The notes: generated by a model not told the origin, from the sequence alone. A stretch of DNA of 64,000 nucleotides from an uncultured Clostridia bacterium (GCA_947628505.1 CANRAD010000005.1:1-64000); one strand, 5' to 3'. Numbered from the stretch's first letter, positions 8,455-18,149 are shown. Numbers and translations: made by a program.

Positions 8455-10299
8455 TCAATCCAAATAATTATCGAGCAAAACAAGATTGTCCTTTATGAAT
8501 TTATCAAGTTCTTCGGGACTGAGTTTTTTGAACGAGGCCAACGCGAGAGAATAAATATAGCGAGCCACAAAATCGCGTTTTTCGGCTTCGAGCGTTTTGA
8601 TTTTTTGCGCCGTAGGACAAGCTGTGTTGACGACTAACGTCTTATTTAACTCGCCGTCGGACATACCGTAATACTGCCCCATCTCGCTGTATCTGCGCAT
8701 GTATTCGTCTACAAGAATTATAGCCGGAACTTCGGAATTTTTAAGCGCCTCGGTTTTAATCGTTATTTTGTCGTTGTTCAAAGCGTTTTTAAAGATATCT
8801 TTAAGCACTTCGTCTTCGACGTTCTCTTCGTTTTTAAGCGCGCCGGCGACGTCGGCGTCAATACGCATGAATTTGATTTTTGTCGGCGTTTCGTATTCAA
8901 GAAAACTGAGGAAATGCGGATCTATAAAGTTATCGCAAAGTATCGCGTTCAACCCTTGATCTTTAAAGAGCTTCACATACTGTGCCTGTTGCTGTTCGTC
9001 GGAAACATAGTAAACGGTTTCAGGTTTTTCCTCTTTTGCCCCTTTATCTTCGGCCTTATTCTCTTCCGTAGTCTCCGAGGGTTGGTTATCCGAATTTCCG
9101 ATAAGCTCGGATATATTCGTATACTGGCCGTTTATGTCTTTGTATATAATTATGTCTTTTACTTTTTCGTAAAAATCTTTTTCCTTTATGCAGCCGAATT
9201 TGATAAAATTGGCTATGTCTCCCCAGCACTCTTCGAAATGCTTTTTATCGTTTTTATAAAGCGAAGTAAGTTTGTCGGCAACTTTCTTCGTTATGTGCTT
9301 GCTTATTTTTCTTACCTGACTGTCGTTTTGCAGAAAACTTCTCGACACGTTCAAAGGAATATCGGGGCAGTCGATAACGCCGTTCAGAAGCATAAGAAAT
9401 TCGGGAATAACTTCTTTGATATTATCGGCTATAAAAACCTGATTGCAATAGAGTTTTACTTTTCCGCGTTCGAGTTCAAGCTTGTTTCTTACTTTGGGGA
9501 AATACAATATTCCTTTAAGTTTAAAAGGATAGTCCATATTTAAGTGTATCCAAAATATGGGCTCGTTGTAATCCATGAACGTATCGGTATAAAATTTCTT
9601 GTAATCTTCGTCCGTGCAATCCTTGGGAGATTTAATATAAAGCGGGGACGTCGTATTCAACGGTTCGTCCTTGCCGTCGCCCTTGAAATCAACATACACA
9701 TTATAGGGCATAAAGGAGCAATATTTCTTTACAAGTTGCTTAATATTGCTCTCTTCGAGGAACTCTTTTTCTTCGGCCGCAATATGCATAACGATTTTTG
9801 TTCCGCGGCCTTCTTTCTCACATTCCTCTATGCTGTAAGTCGAATTACCGTCCGATTCCCAATTCACGGACGGTTCGTTTTTATACGATTTGGTATAGAT
9901 TTCAACGTTCTCGGAAACCATATACGCCGAATAAAATCCAAGTCCGAAATGTCCTATAATACCGTCGCCCGCGGCTTTTTCATACTTCTGCAAAAAATCC
10001 GAAGCGCCGGAAAAAGCTATTTGCGTTATGTAATTTTCAACTTCGTCCGCAGTCATTCCTATGCCGTTGTCTTCAACCGTAAGAGTTTTGGCCTTTTTAT
10101 CTACGGAAATTTTTACGGAAAGTTCTTCACCGTTATCGGCGGCCTCGCCGATATCAACCAATTTTTTGAATTTCGTGATTGCGTCAATGCCGTTTGCAAC
10201 TATTTCGCGAAGAAAAATATCCTTATCCGAATAGAGCCACTTTTTGATAATCGGCATCATGTTTTCGCTGGAAATTTTAATATTACCTTCTTTTTTCAT
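8455..10299 (-). CDS. htpG: HSP90-family molecular chaperone
   Basis: An ATP-dependent cytosolic chaperone of the Hsp90 family. The N-terminal GHKL ATPase is clear (LREIVANGIDAITKFKKL, VEDNGIGMTADEV, GHFGLGFYSAYMVSENV), followed by the middle domain with NVSRSFLQ. A charged Glu/Lys insert lies around residues 420-460. I chose the ATG at 10299 (614 residues) because GGAGG lies eight bases upstream. The longer open frame reaches back to 10398 through the terminator of the upstream gene and is not credible. It sits alone between two terminators. No CIRCE operator and no convincing promoter are visible in the 100 bases before it. Confidence 0.95.
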   Translation of the reverse strand: MKKEGNIKISSENMMPIIKKWLYSDKDIFLREIVANGIDAITKFKKLVDIGEAADNGEELSVKISVDKKAKTLTVEDNGIGMTADEVENYITQIAFSGASDFLQKYEKAAGDGIIGHFGLGFYSAYMVSENVEIYTKSYKNEPSVNWESDGNSTYSIEECEKEGRGTKIVMHIAAEEKEFLEESNIKQLVKKYCSFMPYNVYVDFKGDGKDEPLNTTSPLYIKSPKDCTDEDYKKFYTDTFMDYNEPIFWIHLNMDYPFKLKGILYFPKVRNKLELERGKVKLYCNQVFIADNIKEVIPEFLMLLNGVIDCPDIPLNVSRSFLQNDSQVRKISKHITKKVADKLTSLYKNDKKHFEECWGDIANFIKFGCIKEKDFYEKVKDIIIYKDINGQYTNISELIGNSDNQPSETTEENKAEDKGAKEEKPETVYYVSDEQQQAQYVKLFKDQGLNAILCDNFIDPHFLSFLEYETPTKIKFMRIDADVAGALKNEENVEDEVLKDIFKNALNNDKITIKTEALKNSEVPAIILVDEYMRRYSEMGQYYGMSDGELNKTLVVNTACPTAQKIKTLEAEKRDFVARYIYSLALASFKKLSPEELDKFIKDNLVLLDNYLD

Positions 10300-10360
10300 A
10301 ACAGCCTCCATTGTTCCACTATTATTAAATAAACCGAATGTACGTAAATTAAACCCAAAG

Positions 10361-10395
10361 AACAAAAATCGCAACGCTTCATTGCGTTGCGATTT
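10361..10395 (-). terminator. Terminator of the ispH-rpsA cluster
   Basis: A perfect 12-bp stem (10366-10377 with 10384-10395) with a six-base loop is followed by TTTTTG on the minus strand. It begins seven bases after the IspH-S1 stop codon and separates that cluster from htpG. Confidence 0.85.
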
Positions 10396-10401
10396 CAAAA
10401 C

Positions 10402-12492
10402 TTATTTGTTTTTCTGCGCGTCGGCGAGCACGTCGGCGAGCGAAGTGCCTACGGCGCCGTTATCGCTCCAATCCGATAATTCATCGTCGGATTTGCGGGG
10501 AGCTCTTCCTCTTTTCGGAGTCTTTTCTGCGTCGTCGCCTTCCGCCTTATGCGTCTTTTTCTTTTCGCCTTCGGGCAAAAGCGCTTTAATGGAGAGATTC
10601 ATTTTTCTTGCTTCGGGATCTATTGCGATTATCTTCGCGTCAACCTCTTCGCCGACACTCAAAACAGTCGCGGGAGTTTCTATTCTTTCCTGACTGATCT
10701 GAGAAACATGAACGAGCCCGTCGATTCCTTTTTCGACTTCGACAAACGCGCCGAAAGGAACTATTCTGACAACCTTGCCGTGAACGACTTCGCCGACGCT
10801 GTATTTTTCAGCCACGAGATCCCACGGCTGAGGTTGAAGCTGTTTATATCCTATCGATACCTTTTTGTTTTCGGTATCGACTTTAAGAACTTTGAATTCG
10901 TAAGTTTTGCCGATTTCCAGAACATCGGTAACTGCGTCTACTCCCGTCCATGAAAGATCGGAAATATGGGCAAGGCAATCGAAACCGTTGACGGAAACAA
11001 ACGCACCGAAACCGGTAACTCTTTCAACTTTGCCGGTTACGATGTCGCCGACGGCAATATTGGCGAAAAACGCCTCTTCTTTTGCAAGTTTTGCCGCCGC
11101 TTTTGCTTCGCGCTCTTCCTGTATAATAACTCTCTGCGAAGCGATTATCTCTTTTCTGCCTGTCTTTTTAACCTCCAATGCGCGAAGTCTGAGTTCTTTG
11201 CCTACGTATTTCGTGAGATCCTGAACATAACCGGTACGTATTTCTTTTGCGGGAACGAATACCGAGAAAGTTCCCATTTGACCTACAAGGCCGCCTTTAT
11301 TGGATCCGGTACAGATTATTTTAAACTCTTTGCCGGCTTCTATGTCGGCGCTTAAAGCCTCTTCCTGTTGCAGAAGTTTTATCATTTTCTGCGAAAGTTT
11401 GAGATTAGGCTTGAGTTCAACGACAAGCAATTCGATAGGATCGCCTATTTTGCCTACATAATCTTCAACGCGATACTCCTCGCAGTCAAGATCTTCTTTG
11501 CTCAAAGCGATTTCCTTTTTTGAATAGGGCAACAAAATCATAAGTCCGTCTTCCGTAGCCTGAGAAATGGTCGCGGTAACGGTTTGGCCCTTTTTAAATT
11601 TCGAGTCGCTGTCGATTTTAGCAACCACCTCGTCCATAGCGTTGTTAGTTGCCTTAACTTCTGTGTTTTCTTCCATCTTTAAGAGAACCTCCCGGGTTTG
11701 CGCATTCGGGGTTGAAGCCCCTGAAACAATACCTACACTTTTAAAATTTTTTATTTCTGATAAATTCAGATCTCCGACGCTTGACAATCTGAAAACATGT
11801 TTACAGCGCTTGGCGGCGAGGTCGTACAGTTTATTAGTGTTGCTGCTGTTCAACCCGCCAACCACAATTATTGCTTCGCACTGCGACGCAAGTTGTTCAA
11901 CTTCGTTTTGGCGTTCAATAGTAGTATAACAAATAGTCCTGAAAACAGCAACTGTTTTTTCACAGACTTTTTTAATATTTTTTATTATTTTTTCAAATTT
12001 TTCCGCCGAAAACGTGGTTTGACAAACAACGCAAAGATCTTTTAAAGAGAGCTCGTCGGGGATATTATCGTCGCCTGTAAGCACGGTTGCGTTGCCGCCG
12101 CACCACCCCAGAAGACCTACCACCTCGGGATGTTTCGGTTCGCCTATTATAACTATGTGTTTGCCCAAAGCATACTGCTCTTCAACGATTTTCTGCGTTC
12201 TTTTGACGAAGCCGCAAGTGCAGTCGATGATTTTTATGTCGCGATTTTTGCAAATACCGTAAAAGGCCTTCGGAACTCCGTGCGAACGAAAGACCACAGT
12301 GCTTCCGTCCGGTATTTCGTCGAGGCTCTCCACAACTTTTATTCCCTTATCTTTTATTGCTCTTACGACGTCCGGATTATGAATAATTTCGCCGAGAACG
12401 TAAGCGTTCCCGGCATTGAGATTCATGGCGGTATCCACCGCATATTTTACACCGACGCAAAAGCCGCTGTGTTTAGCGAGAATTACTTTCAT
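10402..12492 (-). CDS. ispH: IspH (HMBPP reductase) fused to S1 RNA-binding domains
   Basis: Residues 1-280 are the [4Fe-4S] enzyme that makes IPP and DMAPP in the last step of the MEP pathway. Cluster cysteines are seen in HSGFCVGV (Cys12), IIDCTCGFV and TICYTTIERQ, and the catalytic loops FRSHGVP and GGLNSSNTNKL are intact. Residues about 295-650 hold four S1 motifs, the last two canonical (VTGFGAFVSV, VPFGAFVEV). A basic, low-complexity C-terminus follows. Such IspH-S1 fusions are known in Clostridia, where the second part is often annotated as ribosomal protein S1. Its start overlaps the end of plsC by 20 bases, so translation is coupled. Confidence 0.95.
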   Translation of the reverse strand: MKVILAKHSGFCVGVKYAVDTAMNLNAGNAYVLGEIIHNPDVVRAIKDKGIKVVESLDEIPDGSTVVFRSHGVPKAFYGICKNRDIKIIDCTCGFVKRTQKIVEEQYALGKHIVIIGEPKHPEVVGLLGWCGGNATVLTGDDNIPDELSLKDLCVVCQTTFSAEKFEKIIKNIKKVCEKTVAVFRTICYTTIERQNEVEQLASQCEAIIVVGGLNSSNTNKLYDLAAKRCKHVFRLSSVGDLNLSEIKNFKSVGIVSGASTPNAQTREVLLKMEENTEVKATNNAMDEVVAKIDSDSKFKKGQTVTATISQATEDGLMILLPYSKKEIALSKEDLDCEEYRVEDYVGKIGDPIELLVVELKPNLKLSQKMIKLLQQEEALSADIEAGKEFKIICTGSNKGGLVGQMGTFSVFVPAKEIRTGYVQDLTKYVGKELRLRALEVKKTGRKEIIASQRVIIQEEREAKAAAKLAKEEAFFANIAVGDIVTGKVERVTGFGAFVSVNGFDCLAHISDLSWTGVDAVTDVLEIGKTYEFKVLKVDTENKKVSIGYKQLQPQPWDLVAEKYSVGEVVHGKVVRIVPFGAFVEVEKGIDGLVHVSQISQERIETPATVLSVGEEVDAKIIAIDPEARKMNLSIKALLPEGEKKKTHKAEGDDAEKTPKRGRAPRKSDDELSDWSDNGAVGTSLADVLADAQKNK

Positions 12493-13174
12493 TTGCTTTC
12501 TTTTTTCTTTTTTTCGAGTTTAACATTTCATTTAACCGATTATAGAGGTCAAGCATCCTTTCCCTTAATTTTTCGTCCGCTTCTTTTATATCCTGCTCGG
12601 TTAACTTTTTATCATAGTATTCGCTGAATTCAAACGGTTCGCCGTATAACACATGCGAGCGCTTGAAAACTTTTATTTTCCTGACTTGAATCATCGGAAC
12701 TATGGGAGTTTTTGTTTTTATCGAAAGAGCCGCCGCGCCGCTTTTGAATGGCAAAAATATATCTTCCGTTTTATTCCTCGTGCCCTCCGGGAAAATACAT
12801 ACTATTTCGCCGTTTTTGAGATATTTCATAGCCTGCATTACGGCGCGCACATCGTTTCCGTCGCGGTTTACCGGTATACATTCGCATTTTCTTGTAAACC
12901 ACTTGCCTATTCCTTTTTCGAACAGTTCTTTTTTAGCCATGTAATGCACCGGCTTTGTAGTGCTTACGGCGGCGAAAATAACGTCGAGCACGCTCTTGTG
13001 ATTGCCGACGATTATATAGGCTCTGTCGTCGAGTTTTTTTGTAAGTCCGTATTGCTTATACGGCAAAAAAGGGCGCATAAAAATACCGTGAAAGCGCCGC
13101 ATAAATCTGAACCACTTATAGAGTTTCGTGGGCTTTTCTTTCTTCTTTTTAATTTCCGGAGAATTTTCGCTCAT
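12473..13174 (-). CDS. plsC: 1-acyl-glycerol-3-phosphate acyltransferase
   Basis: It acylates lysophosphatidic acid to phosphatidic acid in membrane phospholipid synthesis. The PlsC signature is present: the HX4D motif in VGNHKSVLDVIF and the glycerol-phosphate-binding IFPEGTRNK. At 233 residues it is of normal length, with a hydrophobic N-terminal stretch and a Lys-rich tail. Its ATG shares one base with the stop codon of the upstream aroH-cmk gene (TAATG), and its 3' end overlaps ispH. It is part of the conserved clostridial cmk-plsC-ispH order. Confidence 0.93.
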   Translation of the reverse strand: MSENSPEIKKKKEKPTKLYKWFRFMRRFHGIFMRPFLPYKQYGLTKKLDDRAYIIVGNHKSVLDVIFAAVSTTKPVHYMAKKELFEKGIGKWFTRKCECIPVNRDGNDVRAVMQAMKYLKNGEIVCIFPEGTRNKTEDIFLPFKSGAAALSIKTKTPIVPMIQVRKIKVFKRSHVLYGEPFEFSEYYDKKLTEQDIKEADEKLRERMLDLYNRLNEMLNSKKRKKKANESNSR

Positions 13175-14181
13175 TAAATTTTCACCTGAATCAAACTGAT
13201 TATTTTGTTTACGACCTCGTCAACGGTCATATCCGACGTATCAATTTCAACGGCGTCCTCGGCTTTTTTCAAGGGTGCAATTTTGCGCGACATATCTTGC
13301 ATGTCCCGCTTTTTTATCTCTTCCAAAATTTCCGCGTAGGGTTCGTCGTATCCTTTCGAAACATTTTCGTCGAATCTCCGCTTTGCCCTTACTTCTGCCG
13401 AAGCCGTTAAAAAAAACTTATATTTTGCGTTTGGCAAAACATTGGTACCTATATCTCTGCCGTCGAGAATACAGGAATTTTCGGAGGCGATTTGCCTTTG
13501 AAGGTCAACCATTTTCGTGCGGACGCATTTGAGCGCCGAAACTTTTGAAGCAATCATCGAAATTTCGGGTTTTCTTATGTCGACCGACACATCGGCGCCG
13601 TCGAGATACGTAATTTGTTTGCCGTCGGAATATTTGACTTTTATATCGATATCGTCGATTATTCCGGCGACTTTAGCCTCGTCTTCCGGCGAAATACCAC
13701 ATTCTATGCACTTTAAAGCGCAAGCTCTGTACATTGCCCCGGTATCGAGACAAAGAATATTCAATTTCTCGGCAATAATGGCGGAAACCGTGCTCTTCCC
13801 GCTACCAGCCGGTCCGTCGAGAGCTATCGCAAATTTTTCCGTCAAATCGCTTCTGAGCGACTTTGCGCCGTTGAGATAAATATGCTTGGGCTTCCCGCAT
13901 TTTTCGACGATAAGCATTACTCTAATACATTTACCGAGCGAATTATCGATTTCCGGTTCAAGCGACGAAAAAAGAGCGCAAGAACAAAATCCGCTTTCTC
14001 TTGCGGCTTTTGCCGGATAATAGGATTTCAAATCGGACGTGTTTGAAAACATTATGCAGACGATTTTATCGTCGGAAAGTTTATTTTCACGTCTTATTTC
14101 ACATAAAAGTTCGCCTACGGCAACTTTAATCTCTTCGGCACAGTCATGCTCGACCGTTGTGGCACCCCGAATCGCTATCAT
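13174..14181 (-). CDS. cmk: Fused chorismate mutase (AroH type) and cytidylate kinase
   Basis: Residues 1-113 match the monofunctional AroH chorismate mutase of Bacillus subtilis, which makes prephenate. IRGATTVE (Arg5), PAKAAR (Arg61), Glu75, KCIRVML (Arg87) and HIYL (Tyr102) align with Arg7, Arg63, Glu78, Arg90 and Tyr108; Cys75 is Ser here. Residues about 116-335 are a full cytidylate kinase that phosphorylates CMP and dCMP: Walker A GPAGSGKST at 123-131, LDTGAMYR, and DGRDIGTNV. The two genes are often neighbours in Clostridia; here they form one frame with almost no linker. The start overlaps the preceding gene by four bases (ATGA). Confidence 0.93.
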   Translation of the reverse strand: MIAIRGATTVEHDCAEEIKVAVGELLCEIRRENKLSDDKIVCIMFSNTSDLKSYYPAKAARESGFCSCALFSSLEPEIDNSLGKCIRVMLIVEKCGKPKHIYLNGAKSLRSDLTEKFAIALDGPAGSGKSTVSAIIAEKLNILCLDTGAMYRACALKCIECGISPEDEAKVAGIIDDIDIKVKYSDGKQITYLDGADVSVDIRKPEISMIASKVSALKCVRTKMVDLQRQIASENSCILDGRDIGTNVLPNAKYKFFLTASAEVRAKRRFDENVSKGYDEPYAEILEEIKKRDMQDMSRKIAPLKKAEDAVEIDTSDMTVDEVVNKIISLIQVKI

Positions 14182-15407
14182 TTACATTCTCCGATGCTGT
14201 TTCCCGCCGCATAGCCCGTTGAAAAGGCAATTTGAAGATTGAATCCGCCCGTAAAGGCTTCAACGTCCAGCACTTCGCCGCAAAAATACAGCCCTTTAAC
14301 TATTTTACTTTCCATTGTATTCGGGTTGATTTTATCTACTTCAACCCCGCCGCTCGTTACTATGGCCTCATCGAATCCACGCAAAGACGAAACAAGCATA
14401 TCAAAATTTTTGATATTTGTCAATAACGACGTTCTTTCCGCTTTGGTTACCGTATTGACTTGTTTGCCGTAGGCAATACCGCTTCTTCTCAACACTTCCG
14501 GAATAATGGCTGTCGGCAATAACTCTTTGAGACAATTTCCGATAAGTTTGTTGCTAAAACAGCCAAAATCGCGAAGCAGCCTTTTATCGAGTTGTTCGGC
14601 GGTGAGCGCCGGTTTCAAATCGAGGGAAATCCTGACATCGCTCAAATCAATTCTGTTGATGAGGCTTGAAACCGACAATACCATAGGTCCCGAAACGCCG
14701 TAATGAGTAAACAGCATTTCGCCGAAAAATTCTTTAATCTTTTTACTTTTGAAATATAAAGTCAAAGAGACGTTTTTCAGTGAAAGTCCTTGGAGATTTT
14801 TATAATAATCGCCTTCGAGATTCAACCCGCAAAGCGCCGGTCGCGGTGATTTTATAGTGTGTCCTGCGCTTTTGGCAAATTTATACCCGTCTCCCGTAGA
14901 GCCCGTGAGCGGATAACTCATTCCACCCGTGCAAACGATAACCGAATCGAATTTATATTGTGCTTTTTCGGTAATTATGCCAGATATAGTACTTTGCAAA
15001 ATATCCAATTTGACAACTTTTTCGCTAAAATGAAAGCAAACGCCGGCATTTATGCAATAATTTTCAAGACACTTCGTTACGTCGCTTGCTTTATCCGAAG
15101 CGGGAAAAACGCGCGCCCCTCGCTCGACTTTGAGCCTTAATCCGCCCTCTTCGAAAAACTTGCAAGTGCTTTCCGGAGACAAACCGTAAATAGCGTGAGT
15201 TAAAAATTTGGGATTCGAAACAACGTTGGACAAAAACTCCTGCTCGTCGCATTGATGCGTCAGATTGCATCTTCCCTTACCCGTTATATATATTTTTTTG
15301 CCGCATTTTTCATTTTTTTCGAAAACAACTACGTTATTTCCGTTTTTTGCGGCAACGTATGCGGCCATGAGCCCGGCGGCGCCGGCGCCTATTATTGCAA
15401 CATTCAT
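14178..15407 (-). CDS. NAD(P)/FAD-dependent oxidoreductase (HI0933/BaiN family)
   Basis: A flavoprotein of the HI0933-like family (also annotated BaiN or aminoacetone-oxidase-like), with no agreed substrate. The N-terminal Rossmann fold is clear: AIIGAGAAGLMAAYVAAKNG, then FEKNEKCGKKIYITGKGRCN, which is the family hallmark. Further FAD contacts appear as CTGGMSYPLTGSTGDGY and, near the C-terminus, TGGFNLQIAFSTGYAAG. It heads the aroH/cmk-plsC-ispH cluster, a position seen in other Clostridia. No clear promoter is visible in the 49 bases upstream, so it may also be read from the decarboxylase operon. Confidence 0.88.
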   Translation of the reverse strand: MNVAIIGAGAAGLMAAYVAAKNGNNVVVFEKNEKCGKKIYITGKGRCNLTHQCDEQEFLSNVVSNPKFLTHAIYGLSPESTCKFFEEGGLRLKVERGARVFPASDKASDVTKCLENYCINAGVCFHFSEKVVKLDILQSTISGIITEKAQYKFDSVIVCTGGMSYPLTGSTGDGYKFAKSAGHTIKSPRPALCGLNLEGDYYKNLQGLSLKNVSLTLYFKSKKIKEFFGEMLFTHYGVSGPMVLSVSSLINRIDLSDVRISLDLKPALTAEQLDKRLLRDFGCFSNKLIGNCLKELLPTAIIPEVLRRSGIAYGKQVNTVTKAERTSLLTNIKNFDMLVSSLRGFDEAIVTSGGVEVDKINPNTMESKIVKGLYFCGEVLDVEAFTGGFNLQIAFSTGYAAGNSIGECK

Positions 15408-15420
15408 TATTTAATACCTT

Positions 15421-15449
15421 AACGGCGTGAACAATGTGTTCACGCCGTT
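15421..15449. terminator. Hairpin between oad operon and oxidoreductase gene
   Basis: A perfect 12-bp stem (15421-15432 with 15438-15449) lies eight bases past the carboxyltransferase stop codon. Neither side has a real T-run, so as a terminator it would be weak. It may instead mark partial read-through or an RNA end. Confidence 0.5.
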
Positions 15450-15456
15450 ATATTGT

Positions 15457-16884
15457 TTATACGGGATATACCTTATCCGGATTAGACGCCAAATCGGAGT
15501 CGACGCCTATTTGACGAGCTTTTCTCCATTTGAAATAGTTTACCGAAACTTCGGGGAAAAGGGCATATGAAAGAACGTCTTCTTCTTGCGTATAGAAACC
15601 GAGTTCTTTAACTTTCTCAGTAAGCGCGGTCATTTCATCAGATAAAAGATCGGCCGGACGGCAAGTTACCATTTCTTCGCCGTTTGCAGTGCAAAGTTTA
15701 ACCACTTCCTCGCTTTTTTCTCCGGGAACCGCTCCGTATTTTCCCAAAATAAGATCTTTGAACTGCGCTGTTATGGTTTTGTATCTTCCGAGAAGTACGT
15801 TCCATACCGCTTGCGTACCGACTATCTGGCTTGAAGGCGTTACCAAAGGCGGATATCCGCAATCTTTTCTGACTTTGGGCACTTCGGCAAGACATTCGGT
15901 GAGTTTTTCCTCTTTTCCCGCCTGTTTGAGTTGGTTCATGAGGTTGGAAAGCATTCCGCCGGGAACCTGATATAAAAGAGTGTTTATATCGATACTTCTC
16001 ACTTTCGGATTGAGGAACCCGTCTTTTTCCAATCTCGCCGCAACTTTTTTGAAATGATTTACAGCAGGCAACAGCTTTTCGATATCTATGCCCGTATCGT
16101 AAGGCGTTGATTTGAGAGCGGCAACAAGAGGTTCCGTCGCCGGTTGAGACGTTCCGTTGCCTAAGGGAGACAGCGCGCAGTCGACGATATCAACGCCGGC
16201 TTGAATAGCCATTAAGTTTATCATATCGCCTGTGCCGGTAGTGTTATGAGTATGAAGATGAACTTTTGTCTCGGGACGAAGTTCTGCTTTGAGCTTTTTG
16301 ACAAGGTCATATGCCGTAAAAGGCAAAAGCAAATTTGCCATATCCTTTATGCATATATTGTCTGCGCCCATATCTTCGAGCTGCTTGGCAAACCGCACGA
16401 AATACTCGGTCGTATGAACCGGGCTTGTGGTATAGGATATTGCACATTCGCAAACGCACTTGCCGTCTTTGCCATATTTTTTTATCGCTTTGACCGACGC
16501 TTCAAGATTTCTCGGATCGTTGAGCGCGTCGAAAAGCCTTATAACTCCTACGCCGTTCTCAATAGACTTCTCGACAAATTTTTCGACAACATCGTCGGCA
16601 TAGTGCCTGTAACCGAGAAGATTTTGCCCGCGCAAAAGCATTTGAATAGGCGTTTTCTTGAGATATTTTTTAAGATTGCGCAATCTCTCCCAAGGATCTT
16701 CATTTAAAAATCTGAGGCAAGAATCGAATGTCGCTCCGCCCCACGCTTCCAACGAATAATAACCTATATCGTCCAAAAGCGGTAAAACAGGCTCCATTTC
16801 TTCGAATTTCATTCTCGTGGCAGCATGCGACTGATGTGCGTCGCGAAGAATTGTGTCCGTAATCAATACTTTTTTGCCTTCCAT
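15457..16884 (-). CDS. oadA: Oxaloacetate decarboxylase alpha / pyruvate carboxyltransferase (5S type)
   Basis: A biotin-dependent carboxyltransferase that moves CO2 between oxaloacetate/pyruvate and carboxybiotin. The 475-residue protein has the HMGL-like barrel (TDTILRDAHQSHAATRMK), the carbamylated-lysine region CIKDMANLL and the metal-binding HLHTHNTTGTGDM, then the conserved C-terminal PYC/OADA domain. It ends before any biotin domain; biotin is carried by the separate protein encoded at 18158-18511. It is the last gene of the five-gene Na+-pump operon. It could equally be the 5S subunit of a transcarboxylase. Confidence 0.92.
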   Translation of the reverse strand: MEGKKVLITDTILRDAHQSHAATRMKFEEMEPVLPLLDDIGYYSLEAWGGATFDSCLRFLNEDPWERLRNLKKYLKKTPIQMLLRGQNLLGYRHYADDVVEKFVEKSIENGVGVIRLFDALNDPRNLEASVKAIKKYGKDGKCVCECAISYTTSPVHTTEYFVRFAKQLEDMGADNICIKDMANLLLPFTAYDLVKKLKAELRPETKVHLHTHNTTGTGDMINLMAIQAGVDIVDCALSPLGNGTSQPATEPLVAALKSTPYDTGIDIEKLLPAVNHFKKVAARLEKDGFLNPKVRSIDINTLLYQVPGGMLSNLMNQLKQAGKEEKLTECLAEVPKVRKDCGYPPLVTPSSQIVGTQAVWNVLLGRYKTITAQFKDLILGKYGAVPGEKSEEVVKLCTANGEEMVTCRPADLLSDEMTALTEKVKELGFYTQEEDVLSYALFPEVSVNYFKWRKARQIGVDSDLASNPDKVYPV

Positions 16885-16898
16885 GGTCTATCTCCGAA

Positions 16899-18149
16899 TT
16901 AAGCTATTATAGTTTGCACAGATGAAACAGCCGAAGCTACGGCCGTTCCGTCGACGTATGTCGGGTAGAAAAATGCGAGAAGCGCCCCCGCCGCTATGGC
17001 CGAACCTATTACTCCGGCGACATTCGGCCCCATTGCGTGCATTAGCAGATGGTTTTGAGGATCATATTGTCTTCCGACGTCCTCGGAAATGCGCGCCGCC
17101 ATCGGAACGGCCGAAACGCCCGCCGAACCGATAAGAGGATTTATTTGTCCCTTTGTGAGTTTGCACATGACCTTTGCGACAAGTATTCCGCCCACCGTTC
17201 CCATTATGAACGCAAACAGACCTATTGCGATAATAATCAACGTGTGGTAATCCAAGAACATCTCGCCCTTAGCTTTACAGCCGACGGCAACGCCGAGGAA
17301 AATGGTTATTGTGTTCATTAATCCGTGTTGAGCCTGTGTGGAAAGCCTATCGACAACGCCCGATTCCTTAAACAGATTTCCCAACATCAACATTCCCAAA
17401 AGCGCTATGGCGTCAGGCAAAATAATACCAACGACGAGCGTGATAATAATCGGGAAAAGAATTTTTTCGAGTTTTGAAACCTGACGAAGCGGCTTCATTT
17501 TTATAAGTCGTTCTTTCTTCGTGGTCAGAAGTTTCATTATCGGCTTCTGTATAATCGGTATCAACGCCATATAGGAATATGCCGCAATCGCTATCGTCGA
17601 CACCAAATCCGGCGAAAGTTTTGAAGTTACGTAAATTGCCGTCGGTCCGTCCGCGCCGCCTATTATAGCAATAGACGCCGCCGCCGCGACAGAAAAACCG
17701 CAGAATATGGCCAACGTGAACGCAACAAATACGCCGAGCTGCGCGCCCGTGCCTATAAGCATGCTCTTGGGATTGGCAATCAACGGCCCGAAATCCGTCA
17801 TTGCGCCTATGCCGAGGAATATCAACGGCGGATAAATTACCTTATCTACACCGAAATACAGATACCACAGCAGTCCGCGAGATTCCGCTTCGACGGCGTC
17901 AAAATCGTTGTTCCCGGCAGGATGTTGGCCCCACAAAACGTGTTCCGCGCCCGGAATATTTATCAAAAACATTCCGAAAGCTATCGGCAACAACAACATC
18001 GGTTCAAATTTTTTTACAATGGCAAGATACATCAAAACAAATGATATGAGAATCATCACATAGTTTTGCCAACTACCTTGCATAAATCCCATATCGTTAA
18101 AAAGCGTTTTGAACATATCGCCAAAGTTTACGGCAAGTAAGCTCTGCAT
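16899..18149 (-). CDS. oadB: Na+-translocating decarboxylase beta subunit
   Basis: The integral-membrane subunit that decarboxylates carboxybiotin and exports Na+. The 416-residue protein is almost wholly hydrophobic with many transmembrane helices. It carries the family's ion-binding signature IIGGADGPTAIYVTSKLSP, with its conserved Asp. A GAGGGG ribosome site precedes the ATG. It lies between the 5S carboxyltransferase and the biotin carrier. The same beta subunit serves oxaloacetate, methylmalonyl-CoA, malonate and glutaconyl-CoA decarboxylases, so it does not settle the substrate. Confidence 0.94.
   Translation of the reverse strand: MQSLLAVNFGDMFKTLFNDMGFMQGSWQNYVMILISFVLMYLAIVKKFEPMLLLPIAFGMFLINIPGAEHVLWGQHPAGNNDFDAVEAESRGLLWYLYFGVDKVIYPPLIFLGIGAMTDFGPLIANPKSMLIGTGAQLGVFVAFTLAIFCGFSVAAAASIAIIGGADGPTAIYVTSKLSPDLVSTIAIAAYSYMALIPIIQKPIMKLLTTKKERLIKMKPLRQVSKLEKILFPIIITLVVGIILPDAIALLGMLMLGNLFKESGVVDRLSTQAQHGLMNTITIFLGVAVGCKAKGEMFLDYHTLIIIAIGLFAFIMGTVGGILVAKVMCKLTKGQINPLIGSAGVSAVPMAARISEDVGRQYDPQNHLLMHAMGPNVAGVIGSAIAAGALLAFFYPTYVDGTAVASAVSSVQTIIA

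Noticed and set aside
10300..10398. N-terminal extension of HtpG
   Set aside because: It would be translated from the terminator hairpin of the upstream gene; GGAGG precedes the ATG at 10299.
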